Source: Paenibacillus sp. CF384 (GTDB lineage Bacteria > Bacillota > Bacilli > Paenibacillales > Paenibacillaceae). Taken from it: 64,000 bases of DNA. Location of the stretch: contig NZ_FNNV01000007.1 of assembly GCF_900106745.1 (NCBI RefSeq), positions 62,001-126,000 on the forward strand. The letters run 5' to 3'. The notes below the pieces were generated by a model. The model did no database searches. It saw only the letters and a list, made by a program, of their open reading frames with translations, and was not told where the DNA came from. Both the position numbers and the translations under genes were made by a program. Below are positions 54,893 to 62,780 of the stretch, one piece after another. Position 1 is the stretch's first letter; every line of letters begins with the position of its first letter.

Positions 54893-55912
54893 CTAGCCCT
54901 TAACGGACGCGATCGCCCCTTGCAGCGCATCGATCACTTTATCGCACCAAACATCGAATTCCGGGTCTTCCGTCTGGCATTCCGGATGAGCGAGCACATG
55001 AGCCACCGTCTCTTTAACGCCTTGATCGAAGCGCGTGGCGGCCACAAAGTCCGGAACAAGCCGCTTGAGCTTCGCGTTATCGAACACGACGGAATTGGCT
55101 TTATCTCCGATGAGGCCGCCGGTGTAGTCCTCTTTGCTGCATGCCGCCAAGAATTCCGAGGATACATGAACCGCTTGGAGTTTCACGCCAAGCGCATCCG
55201 CGATAGCCGCGTAAATTTGATTCCAGGTCACCGTTTCGTCTGATGTAATTTGGACGGCTTCTCCGATGGCGTGAATGTTGCCCATTAGACCAATGAATCC
55301 TTTTGCAAAATCACGATTATGCGTCATCGTCCACAAGGAAGTTCCGTCGCCGTGGATAATAACCGGCTTGTTCGCCAGCATCCGACGAGCAACCTGCCAA
55401 CTCCCTTTGCTGCCATGCACGCCAAGCGGAATGGAACGCTCATCATAGGTGTGACTAGGCCGTACAATCGTAATCGGGAAGCCTTGTTCCCGGTATTGTT
55501 TGATCAAGTATTCTTCGCACGCAATCTTATTGCGGGAGTATTCCCAATACGGATTGGCCAGCGGCGTGCTCTCCGTTACACGGTAGTCCGACAACGGCTT
55601 CTGATAGGCGGAAGCGGAGCTGATGAAGATGAACTGTTTGGTTTTCCCATGAAACAAGCGATAATCTCGCTCGAGCTGCTCCGGACGAAACGCGATAAAG
55701 TCCGCTACAACATCGAAGCTCAAGTCTTCAATCAGCTTGGCTACTTGACTCTCATCGTTAATATCCGCTTGAAGCACCTTTACATTAGCCGGCAAGCTCT
55801 CGTTGCGAGTACCTCGGTTTAACAGATACAGCTCACATCCTGCGGTTTCCGCTAACTGCCTCGTAATCGCAGAACTGATGATACCTGTTCCACCGATGAA
55901 TAATGCTTTCAT
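54893..55912 (-). CDS. NAD-dependent epimerase/dehydratase (extended SDR)
   Basis: A 339-residue extended short-chain dehydrogenase-like enzyme. The nucleotide-binding motif is ALFIGGTGIISSAITRQL, LNRGTRNESLP follows, and QADIND is the adenine-site acidic strand. The catalytic Ser/Tyr/Lys are in FISSASAYQ and YSRNK. It resembles proteins annotated as NAD-dependent epimerases acting on sugar nucleotides, but the substrate is not clear. GGAGGTGG precedes the ATG at 55912. It appears to be a single-gene unit. Confidence 0.85.
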   Translation of the reverse strand: MKALFIGGTGIISSAITRQLAETAGCELYLLNRGTRNESLPANVKVLQADINDESQVAKLIEDLSFDVVADFIAFRPEQLERDYRLFHGKTKQFIFISSASAYQKPLSDYRVTESTPLANPYWEYSRNKIACEEYLIKQYREQGFPITIVRPSHTYDERSIPLGVHGSKGSWQVARRMLANKPVIIHGDGTSLWTMTHNRDFAKGFIGLMGNIHAIGEAVQITSDETVTWNQIYAAIADALGVKLQAVHVSSEFLAACSKEDYTGGLIGDKANSVVFDNAKLKRLVPDFVAATRFDQGVKETVAHVLAHPECQTEDPEFDVWCDKVIDALQGAIASVKG

Positions 55913-55988
55913 AAGCCACCTCCGAGAAGAAATAGAAAGATACTTTACTTATTCTCTTCGCGGCCGCGTACTCCTCTTGAATGACGGA

Positions 55989-56354
55989 TTAAACACTATG
56001 GAGCGCATCCAGCGCAGCCTGTTGATCGTTTAGGAAAAACACCTGTTTACCATGATTGCTCTCGTAGATGAAATCCTTCAAGCTCTTGCTGTCGTAGCCG
56101 TCATAGTCGCCGACGATCGCCAGCTTCAGCTGATAATTCGTGAATTTCTGCAAAATGTCCCCGGCAATCCGAGTTTTTAGATCGAAGAAATGTTCGGTTA
56201 CATTGGATTTGTTCAGCAATATTTTGTCGCAGTCTTCGTTGTAACGAACGGTGGCCATTAGATCCAGCGCACTCTGAACGTCTTCGATGAGAATATCCGG
56301 ACTTTCTATAATCGCTACCTTCGAGCTTCCTTGCTGGTTAACGGTAATATTCAT
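55989..56354 (-). CDS. DUF4180-family protein
   Basis: A 121-residue cytoplasmic protein: VAIIESPDILIEDVQSALDLMATVRY, LLNKSNVTEHFFDLKTRIAG, KFTNYQLKLAIVGDYDGYDS and LKDFIYESNHGKQVFF are typical for DUF4180, seen in Firmicutes and others. Function is not established for the family. The ATG at 56354 has GGAAGGTG nine bases upstream; the longer frame is unlikely. It is divergent from trpB with a 234-base intergenic region. That region holds two copies of ATCCTATATTCC (near 56426 and 56566) whose meaning is unknown. Confidence 0.75.
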   Translation of the reverse strand: MNITVNQQGSSKVAIIESPDILIEDVQSALDLMATVRYNEDCDKILLNKSNVTEHFFDLKTRIAGDILQKFTNYQLKLAIVGDYDGYDSKSLKDFIYESNHGKQVFFLNDQQAALDALHSV

Positions 56355-56588
56355 ACGTACACGCACCTTCCTTATTTGCCTTGCCACACCGCATGCGAAT
56401 CCTGCACTGCAGCACAATCCTATATTCCTTACTATACACGCCCAATTGATGAAAATCCTATTGTTGGCTGCTATAGGAGGCTACTATTCTGTAAATTCCC
56501 ATTTTTTTCAATGAAAATCTCACGCAGTATGATAGGATAAAAGAAATTCGATTCATATCCTATATTCCGTATTGGAGGCGCTTTCAAG

Positions 56589-57752
56589 ATGAGTGACACG
56601 CAACTGCAAGAAGGATACTTCGGCGAGTTCGGGGGCAGCTTTGTACCGCCAGAATTGCAAGAGGTGCTTGATTATTTGAGCGCGCAATTCTACGCCTATA
56701 AAGACGATGCCGAATTTAATGAGGAATTGCGCTACTATCTGAAAGAGTATGTCGGCCGTGAAAATCCGCTTACCTACGCCAAGCAGCTATCCGACGCATG
56801 GGGCGGCCCCAAAGTGTACTTGAAGCGCGAAGACCTGAACCATACCGGCGCGCACAAAATCAACAACGTCGTCGGCCAAATCCTGCTAGCCAAGCGAATG
56901 GGTGCCAAACGAATCATTGCCGAGACAGGTGCCGGCCAGCATGGCGTAGCGACTGCAACGGCGTGTGCCATGTTCAACATGGATTGTGTCATTTATATGG
57001 GCGCAGAGGATACGCGTCGCCAATCGCTCAATGTATTCCGCATGGAGCTGCTGGGTGCAACTGTCGTTCCGGTTCATAAAGGACAAGGACGGTTAAAGGA
57101 TGCCGTAGACGAAGCGCTGAACGACCTCATCCAAAACTACAAGAATACCTTCTATCTGCTCGGCTCTGCAGTGGGTCCGCATCCTTTCCCGACGATGGTG
57201 AAGCATTTTCAATCCGTCATCAGCGAAGAATCGAAGCGGCAAATCCTTGAGAAAGAAGGTCGGCTTCCGGATGCGGTGCTGGCCTGCGTCGGCGGAGGCA
57301 GTAATGCCATCGGCGCATTCGCCCACTACTTGGACGAGCCTTCCGTGCGGCTGATTGGTGTGGAGCCTGACCAAGCACCAACTCTAACCGAGGGCGTGCC
57401 AAGTATCATTCACGGGTTTAAGTGTTTGGTGCTGCTTGATGAAGAAGGCAATCCGAAGAAGACGTATTCGATTGCCGCAGGTCTCGATTACCCGGGAATC
57501 GGTCCGGAGCACAGTCATCTGAAGGTAACGGAGCGTGCTGAATACGTAACCGTCAGCAATGAGGAAGTGTTAGCCGCCTTCCAAGAGCTGTCCCGTACAG
57601 AAGGAATTATCCCGGCACTCGAGAGCGCGCATGCGATTGCTTACGCGAAGAAGTTGGCCCAAGGCATGAGCAAGGACCAAATTATCATCGTGAACTTGTC
57701 CGGACGCGGAGACAAAGATGTCGAGCAAGTGTTCCATATGCTGAAGAAATAA
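56589..57752 (+). CDS. trpB: Tryptophan synthase beta chain (stand-alone)
   Basis: A 387-residue PLP enzyme joining indole and serine to make tryptophan. The Schiff-base Lys is in HTGAHKINN (Lys90). The phosphate-binding loop is VGGGSNAIG. ETGAGQHGVATATACA and EDTRRQSLNVFRMELLGA match TrpB1-type enzymes. GGAGG precedes the ATG. No trpA or other trp gene is adjacent; instead a histidine phosphatase follows after 24 bases. The gene may be a second trpB used for indole salvage. The sequence just before the ribosome site resembles a cre site on the reverse strand, a weak observation. Confidence 0.93.
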   Translation: MSDTQLQEGYFGEFGGSFVPPELQEVLDYLSAQFYAYKDDAEFNEELRYYLKEYVGRENPLTYAKQLSDAWGGPKVYLKREDLNHTGAHKINNVVGQILLAKRMGAKRIIAETGAGQHGVATATACAMFNMDCVIYMGAEDTRRQSLNVFRMELLGATVVPVHKGQGRLKDAVDEALNDLIQNYKNTFYLLGSAVGPHPFPTMVKHFQSVISEESKRQILEKEGRLPDAVLACVGGGSNAIGAFAHYLDEPSVRLIGVEPDQAPTLTEGVPSIIHGFKCLVLLDEEGNPKKTYSIAAGLDYPGIGPEHSHLKVTERAEYVTVSNEEVLAAFQELSRTEGIIPALESAHAIAYAKKLAQGMSKDQIIIVNLSGRGDKDVEQVFHMLKK

Positions 57753-57776
57753 GGGCAGGATATCTGGAGGTAATTC

Positions 57777-58484
57777 ATGAAGATCTACATCATCCGGCAT
57801 GCAGAGCCCGACTATCCTAATAATACCATTACGGCGCCCGGCCATCTTGAAGCGAAAGCACTGGCTGAACGGCTCTCCGGCACGAGAATTGATCGCATAT
57901 ACAGTTCTCCCCTTGGACGAGCACTTCATACGATGCAATATACCGCAGATAAGATCGGGCTGGAGGCAACCGTCCTCCCTTGGCTTGAGGAGCTCGGGGG
58001 TTGGCAAATGAAGAACCGAGACGGCCAATCCACAGTCGCTTGGAATGCCGACCATACTTGGGTCCGTGAGCATCGCCCGTTCCCTTCCAGCGACGATTGG
58101 CATGAGAGGGCGCCCTACAATGACCCATCCTTCGCAGGCCGATTCCAAGAGATTAAGGATAACTCGGATCAATTCTTCTTGGAGAATGGCTATCGCCGCG
58201 AAGGCGGCCGCTATAAGATCGAGCATTCGAATCGAGATACCATCGCTATATTCTGCCACCTCGGCTTCGGCCTTGCCTGGCTGTCCCATCTGCTCGAGCT
58301 GCCACTGCCAATGGTTTGGTCCGGTTTCTGGATTGCGCCGAGCTCCGTCACCACCGTCGTCATGGAAGAATACGACCACGGATGGGCGGCTCCGCGCTGC
58401 TACGGCATTGGAGATGTCGGCCATCTCTATCATGCCGCACTTCCGCTTAGCAGAGCGGGCTTAATCGCGAACAATATTGATTAA
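57777..58484 (+). CDS. Histidine phosphatase family protein
   Basis: A 235-residue phosphoglycerate mutase-like phosphatase. The catalytic motif is IIRHAEPDYP with the phospho-accepting His, YSSPLGRALHT supplies the second Arg, LEELGG is near the general acid Glu, and IFCHLGFGLAWL carries the second catalytic His. RBS TGGAGG precedes the ATG. It lies 24 bases after trpB and shares its terminator, so the two are probably cotranscribed. The substrate is unknown. Confidence 0.88.
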   Translation: MKIYIIRHAEPDYPNNTITAPGHLEAKALAERLSGTRIDRIYSSPLGRALHTMQYTADKIGLEATVLPWLEELGGWQMKNRDGQSTVAWNADHTWVREHRPFPSSDDWHERAPYNDPSFAGRFQEIKDNSDQFFLENGYRREGGRYKIEHSNRDTIAIFCHLGFGLAWLSHLLELPLPMVWSGFWIAPSSVTTVVMEEYDHGWAAPRCYGIGDVGHLYHAALPLSRAGLIANNID

Positions 58485-58485
58485 A

Positions 58486-58530
58486 TAGAGAAGCCTGTGG
58501 AATCATGATGATCCACAGGCTTCTCTATTT
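58486..58530. terminator. Bidirectional terminator
   Basis: ATAGAGAAGCCTGTGGA pairs with its complement ending CTTCTCTAT at 58529 around an 11-base loop. It separates the convergent phosphatase and TetR genes. Confidence 0.85.
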
Positions 58531-58539
58531 CGATTTCGA

Positions 58540-59226
58540 TTAGGCGACTCCGTAAGTAACCTTGCGCACCAGATGCTCAATTCGTTCTACCATCGACGAA
58601 TCATCGATCTGTTCGTACACGTCAGGCTTGAATAGCTGCAGCTTCTTGAGTTGATAATAATCGCTGATGGCATTTCGCAGCGTCAAATTCTGCTTCATCA
58701 GACAATGCGGATCAAGCAAATTGCGGAACATCAGCTCGTCCTGCAGGATAAGCAGCGTCGCATTGAGTTCATGCATATAGCCCTCTTTCATCCCGCGTTC
58801 ATGGAACCTCCGCAGCCTTTCATTGCGCTCGCTAATGGCGACATTCAGAGAAGCCATCAATTGTGGATACACCTCGCGCAAATCGTTGAAGAACACTTCC
58901 GTACTATAATTGGCAACAAGCAGAGATTGGGCGAATGCGGACTGAAAGCCATCAATGTAGGCTTTACTGTCGCCTTCCGCAAGCTTCGCTTCAGCGCAAA
59001 CAATATATTTGATAAAGAGTGCAGTTAATCGTTCAATAATTTCATCGCGGGAAGTGAAATACTTATATAACGTTGCTTTGGACAAATCCATGGCTTTCGC
59101 GATGTCATCCATACGAAGTCCCTGAAACCCGTTCGTCTTGATGGGATGCAGCAGCTTGATCACGTATTTATCCTTCGTGGACTCATCGGTGTAACGGCAG
59201 CTTTGCGTTTCGCCTGTCGGTTCCAT
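58540..59226 (-). CDS. TetR-family transcriptional repressor
   Basis: A 228-residue regulator with the TetR DNA-binding helices near the N-terminus (LRMDDIAKAMDLSKATLYKYF, followed by TSRDEIIERL). The ligand domain has no recognised motif. The ATG at 59226 is the first Met in frame after the promoter region; its ribosome site is weak, and the longer frame crosses the operator and is rejected. It is divergent from a DHA2-type exporter and shares with it a 178-base region holding a 15-base inverted repeat, so it probably represses both. Confidence 0.88.
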   Translation of the reverse strand: MEPTGETQSCRYTDESTKDKYVIKLLHPIKTNGFQGLRMDDIAKAMDLSKATLYKYFTSRDEIIERLTALFIKYIVCAEAKLAEGDSKAYIDGFQSAFAQSLLVANYSTEVFFNDLREVYPQLMASLNVAISERNERLRRFHERGMKEGYMHELNATLLILQDELMFRNLLDPHCLMKQNLTLRNAISDYYQLKKLQLFKPDVYEQIDDSSMVERIEHLVRKVTYGVA

Positions 59227-59291
59227 AAAGCGCTCACACTCACTTTCTTCCTTCCCAGTATACACAAACTTAACATGAAAATAAACAAAAT

Positions 59292-59351
59292 AGACAAAGT
59301 AAACTGAAAATAAGAAAAGCAGTTTACTTTGTCTGAGTATTGCAGTATGAT
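59292..59351 (+). promoter_or_regulatory. TetR operator and exporter promoter
   Basis: AGACAAAGTAAACTG (59292-59306) and CAGTTTACTTTGTCT (59320-59334) are perfect inverted copies with a 13-base spacer. The right arm contains TTTACT (59323-59328), which with TATGAT (59346-59351) at 17-base spacing forms the exporter promoter. The left arm offers the same -35 outward toward the tetR gene. Confidence 0.75.
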
Positions 59352-59404
59352 CAACTCTACAGTAGGCCAACGGCCTTTATTACGATTGGAGTTGAATTAT
59401 ATTC

Positions 59405-60856
59405 ATGGATCATTCATCTGTACCGAATGTTCGTTTCTGGCCCATCATGATCGCGATCTTCTTTGGCGCCTTTCTCAGTATTCTGGGTATCAGCACGATT
59501 AACGTCGCGCTGTCGATCTTTATGCAAGACTTTGATGCAAGCCTGAGTACGGTGCAGTGGACGCTGACCGGCTTTATGCTTTCGTTAGGTACCGTCGCTC
59601 CGCTCACAGGTTATCTGGGGAACCGGTTCGGCTACAAGAACTTATATCTGTATGCCATGGTCGGTTTCGTCGTGTTCTCCATATTATGCGGCTTCTCCTG
59701 GGGGATCGGTTCTCTGATTACCTTCCGTATCATTCAAGGTATCTTTACGGGTCTGGTCTTGCCTGCAACGATGACGATCATCTTCCAGGTGATCCCGAAG
59801 GAGCGGCAGCCTTTCGCCGTTAGTATCTGGGGACTGTCGGCCATGCTTGCGCCTGCGTTTGGACCAACGATCAGCGGATGGCTCATCCAGCAGTTCAGCT
59901 GGCGCTGGCTGTTCTTCATCAATGTGCCTATCGGTATTATTGCCATCGTGTTTATTGTCGCGATGATTCCGAATTATCGCATTGGCAAGGCCACCAGCTT
60001 GGATAAGCTCGGTCTGGCTACGGTCGTCCTCAGCAGCGTATCCCTTCTGATTGCATTAAGTCAGGGTCGTCAATGGGGCTGGGATTCCGGCAAAACAGTG
60101 GGGCTCTTCGTACTCGGGGCCGTCATGCTCGTCTTGTTCATCTGGCGCGAGCTTCGTACAACTAATCCGCTGCTCGACCTGCGGGTATTCGGCAACTACC
60201 GTTTCTCTATCACGTTACTCGCCAACACGATCATTACAATTAGCCTATATTCGGGAACGCTGCTCGTTCCGCTCTTCCTGCAGAACGTTCAGCAAATTTC
60301 ACCGATGGACACAGGTTTGATCCTGCTTCCATCTTCCTTAATCATGGCGCTTACGATGCCTCTTGCCGGTAAAATCTATCCGCGCTTTGGCGCCAAATGG
60401 TTAACGATCGGCGGACTCGTGCTCATCGTAATTGGCAGCTATGAAATGACGCATATGCATAACGACACTTCGCACCTGTATATTATCTTCTGGATGGCGG
60501 TGCGCAACCTCGGGGTATCCTTCGCTGCGGCTGCTACAAGCACAGCGGGCATGGAGGAAATTCAACCTCAGATGGTTGGGCATGCATCCTCGGTAACGAA
60601 CTGGATTCGTAACGTAGGCGGCTCCTTCGCCATCGCGTTATTCACTTCCCTGCTCGCCTCGCATACCATTACGCATGTGACGGAGCTGACAACGGCCGGT
60701 ACAGAGAGCGCAAATCTCATCCCGCTGTTTGGTTTTACAATGAGCGTGAATGACGTCTTCATGGTAGCAACGTATATCGCAGTAGCTGCGCTGCCGTTCA
60801 CCTTCTTGATTCGCAAACAAGCTCGTCGCACGCAGCCCGCTGCAGTAGCGGCATAA
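59405..60856 (+). CDS. DHA2-family MFS multidrug exporter (EmrB/LmrB-like)
   Basis: A 483-residue transporter with about 14 membrane segments. STINVALSIFMQDFDASLST and VQWTLTGFMLSLGTVAPLTGYLGNRFG (here split as VQWTLTGFML and GYLGNRFGYK) are hallmarks of the DHA2 drug:H+ antiporters. The antiporter motif appears as APAFGPTISGWL. GGAG lies 11 bases before the ATG. It is controlled from the TetR operator immediately upstream. A TetR-DHA2 divergent pair resembles the lmrA-lmrB arrangement in function, exporting lincosamide-like or other drugs; the substrate is unknown. Confidence 0.92.
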   Translation: MDHSSVPNVRFWPIMIAIFFGAFLSILGISTINVALSIFMQDFDASLSTVQWTLTGFMLSLGTVAPLTGYLGNRFGYKNLYLYAMVGFVVFSILCGFSWGIGSLITFRIIQGIFTGLVLPATMTIIFQVIPKERQPFAVSIWGLSAMLAPAFGPTISGWLIQQFSWRWLFFINVPIGIIAIVFIVAMIPNYRIGKATSLDKLGLATVVLSSVSLLIALSQGRQWGWDSGKTVGLFVLGAVMLVLFIWRELRTTNPLLDLRVFGNYRFSITLLANTIITISLYSGTLLVPLFLQNVQQISPMDTGLILLPSSLIMALTMPLAGKIYPRFGAKWLTIGGLVLIVIGSYEMTHMHNDTSHLYIIFWMAVRNLGVSFAAAATSTAGMEEIQPQMVGHASSVTNWIRNVGGSFAIALFTSLLASHTITHVTELTTAGTESANLIPLFGFTMSVNDVFMVATYIAVAALPFTFLIRKQARRTQPAAVAA

Positions 60857-60863
60857 TACGAGT

Positions 60864-60897
60864 GGCGCAGAGGATTCCCTCTGCGCCGCTTTTTTTA
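60864..60897 (+). terminator. Terminator of the DHA2 exporter
   Basis: GGCGCAGAGG and CCTCTGCGCC form a perfect stem with the loop ATTC and are followed by GCTTTTTTT. Confidence 0.93.
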
Positions 60898-60919
60898 TGT
60901 TAAGGATTGCCAACTTTAC

Positions 60920-60933
60920 ATACATAAATGTAT
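60920..60933. promoter_or_regulatory. Small dyad upstream of the VOC gene
   Basis: ATACATAAATGTAT is an inverted repeat of six bases with a two-base centre, 29 bases before the VOC start. It may be an operator or an AT-rich promoter by chance. Confidence 0.35.
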
Positions 60934-60962
60934 TATAAGTATAGATAAGGAGGCGGATGGTT

Positions 60963-61784
60963 ATGGTGACACATTTCTCTCGTTTGCAGCTGCAAACCTT
61001 CTCGATTCAAGGCGTGAAGCAGTTTTACCACGAGCAGCTTGCTTTTCCCGTTTCCTATGAGTCGGACACCGAGATCCACTTTCAGCCAACACCTTCGGTC
61101 ACGCTATGTTTCACGGAAGGATCGGAGCCGACCGCTCCGGCGCATATCGCTTTCGAAGTGGCGACGTCCGGCTTCGATGCAGCGGTAAACTGGCTAGGTG
61201 ATCATAATGTCGCTCTCCTCAAGTGGCCGGACGGCCGCATCGTGGATGGTTTCGGCGGTACGGGCAAGAACGTCTACTTCCGCGATGGCGACGGCAACTT
61301 GCTGGAAATCATCTGCCACTCCTATGTACAGGAAGACGTTCTGCCTTCGATCGGGGCCATGGGTCTCCTCTACCTGCGTGAAGTGGGCTTCCCTGTAGAG
61401 GCAGACGCCGTCGTTGCTTTTCGCGAGCAGCTTGTGCGATTACTGGGCTTTCAGCTTGATAAAGTTTACGATAATTTCACGTTTGCCATTGGCGGAACAG
61501 CCCATGGGGTCATTGTATCCAAAACGCGCAAATGGATTCCCATCGCGATGACTGCATTGCAGCCTGCTATGAATGTAATCCTTGGTGTGAGCAGTATCGC
61601 TTTTCTTGAAGGGGTCAAATCGAGATTGGATGCCGACGGTATACCGTATGAATCGGAACCCGATGCTCCGAATCGAGTCAGCTTCCAGCTGCATGCGTAT
61701 CCGATTTGCCTGGAGCTCACTGAAGACTTTGAAGCCGACGTGCCCGCCCGTTTGCAATTGCCGCTTGCTCGCCAGACGCTATAA
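60963..61784 (+). CDS. VOC-superfamily (glyoxalase/dioxygenase-like) protein
   Basis: A 273-residue protein. The first VOC module (about 1-125) begins HFSRLQLQTFSIQGVKQFYHEQLAFPV. It carries a metal-type His in HIAFEV and a Glu in GNLLEIICH. A second, diverged half (about 130-270) lacks clear ligands. Such proteins bind a divalent metal and act on lactoylglutathione-like thioesters, bleomycin-type drugs or catechols; the substrate is unknown. The ATG at 60963 has AAGGAGG nine bases before it; an ATG two codons earlier is too close. Single-gene unit ending in a strong terminator. Confidence 0.8.
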   Translation: MVTHFSRLQLQTFSIQGVKQFYHEQLAFPVSYESDTEIHFQPTPSVTLCFTEGSEPTAPAHIAFEVATSGFDAAVNWLGDHNVALLKWPDGRIVDGFGGTGKNVYFRDGDGNLLEIICHSYVQEDVLPSIGAMGLLYLREVGFPVEADAVVAFREQLVRLLGFQLDKVYDNFTFAIGGTAHGVIVSKTRKWIPIAMTALQPAMNVILGVSSIAFLEGVKSRLDADGIPYESEPDAPNRVSFQLHAYPICLELTEDFEADVPARLQLPLARQTL

Positions 61785-61787
61785 CAA

Positions 61788-61823
61788 AAGAAGCGCCCGC
61801 TCACGTTTGAGCGGGCGCTTCCT
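61788..61823. terminator. Bidirectional terminator
   Basis: GAAGCGCCCGCTCA pairs perfectly with TGAGCGGGCGCTTC around CGTT; an A-rich left flank follows on the minus side. It lies between the convergent VOC and SRPBCC genes. Confidence 0.85.
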
Positions 61824-61841
61824 TGGTACGCGGCTATGCCT

Positions 61842-62291
61842 TTATTTTCTCGCTTCCTGGTCCACCAGCGCCATAAACTCATGCACGACTTTCAAATTCG
61901 CCTTCTGGCTGCCGAGCTTCAGCATGGCTCGTCCGACGAAGTTTACCCCTTTGTTCTGCCCTTCATAAATGAAGGTCGTGCGTGTGTCATCGACTCGCAC
62001 TACCGTGAAAGTGAGCGTAATCTCAAAAGCTTTGCCTAATACGAAGTGGATCGTTTTTCGCTTGGAATCAGGCAGGTCCTCATAGACCAAGGTGTCGACA
62101 ATATACGTCTCAACCCGCTTGCCCTCCCTGTATTTCTGACGATGCTTGGCTCCCGCTTCCTTCTCCGACTTCTCGATGAGCGTATGCTCCTCGACCTTGG
62201 GCATAATTCGATTGATATTCCGATCTGAGAATAGGTCCCATACCTTCTCGATCGGTGCGTGAATCGTCGTTTCTTCTTTCCATGCCAGCAT
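61842..62291 (-). CDS. SRPBCC-fold (START-like) protein
   Basis: A 149-residue single-domain protein of the Bet v1-like fold. EETTIHAPIEKVWDLFSDR is the typical opening, followed by beta-strands KHRQKYREGKRVETYIVD and FEITLTFTVVRVDDTRTTF and the long C-terminal helix. It probably binds a hydrophobic ligand. GGGAG lies 12 bases before the ATG. It follows a MerR gene after 9 bases and shares its long-spacer promoter. The ligand may be the molecule that the MerR protein responds to. Confidence 0.85.
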   Translation of the reverse strand: MLAWKEETTIHAPIEKVWDLFSDRNINRIMPKVEEHTLIEKSEKEAGAKHRQKYREGKRVETYIVDTLVYEDLPDSKRKTIHFVLGKAFEITLTFTVVRVDDTRTTFIYEGQNKGVNFVGRAMLKLGSQKANLKVVHEFMALVDQEARK

Positions 62292-62300
62292 ATGTGTCCA

Positions 62301-62636
62301 CTACTCCCTTCCCGATGCAAGGAATTCATCAATTTCTTCGACCTGTAACAGGAGATCCCTTATTTGTAGCCGTATGTTGCCCCGTTTCTGTTCCAGCAGC
62401 CCCTCCAGATGCGCAAAGGACTCGTCGCTCATAACCGCGCTCATCTCCTGAATCGTACAGCCGAATCGTCTCAATTTCGTAAGCAGCACCGCTATAAAAT
62501 AACTGCCGTCGTCGTAGTACCGATACTTGTTCGAGGGATCAATAAACACAGGCTCCAGCAGCTTCACTTCCGCATAATAACGCAGCGTTTCCTTACTCAG
62601 CCCGGTCATTTCCGAGAATTCGCTGATCTTGTACAT
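62301..62636 (-). CDS. MerR-family transcriptional regulator (short)
   Basis: A 111-residue regulator. The winged helix is YKISEFSEMTGLSKETLRYYA, followed by KLLEPVFIDPSNKYRYYDDG. A long C-terminal helix closes the chain, with no separate ligand domain. The ATG at 62636 is preceded by GGGGGGAG at good spacing. It is first in a two-gene unit with the SRPBCC gene. Its promoter has the 19-base spacer and central palindrome expected of MerR-activated promoters, so it should both repress and activate its own transcription. Confidence 0.9.
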   Translation of the reverse strand: MYKISEFSEMTGLSKETLRYYAEVKLLEPVFIDPSNKYRYYDDGSYFIAVLLTKLRRFGCTIQEMSAVMSDESFAHLEGLLEQKRGNIRLQIRDLLLQVEEIDEFLASGRE

Positions 62637-62655
62637 GAATCTCCCCCCTCTCCCA

Positions 62656-62686
62656 GCATAAACCGTGTGGTGCACCACAGAGTCAA
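62656..62686 (-). promoter_or_regulatory. MerR-type promoter with 19-bp spacer and palindrome
   Basis: On the minus strand TTGACT (62681-62686) and TTATGC (62656-62661) are 19 bases apart. The spacer holds the perfect palindrome TGTGGTGCACCACA (62666-62679). This is the classic architecture untwisted by MerR activators. Confidence 0.75.
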
Positions 62687-62716
62687 TAGAATACTGTATC
62701 GATTATAACTTACGCA

Positions 62717-62764
62717 GAAAAAAAGCGACTAAACCGGAATACCTGAATTCCGATTTAGTCACTT
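62717..62764 (-). terminator. Terminator of the YhgE/Pip-like gene
   Basis: On the minus strand GTGACTAAATCGGAATTC pairs with complementary sequence in GAATACCGGTTTAGTCGC-type order (two mispairs) and runs into TTTTTTT. It lies 16 bases after the stop at 62781. Confidence 0.8.
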
Positions 62765-62780
62765 TAGAGGTAGACATCAC

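Noticed and set aside
56574-56587. cre-like sequence at the trpB ribosome site
   Set aside because: It matches only partly and overlaps the GGAGG ribosome site, which explains part of the pattern.
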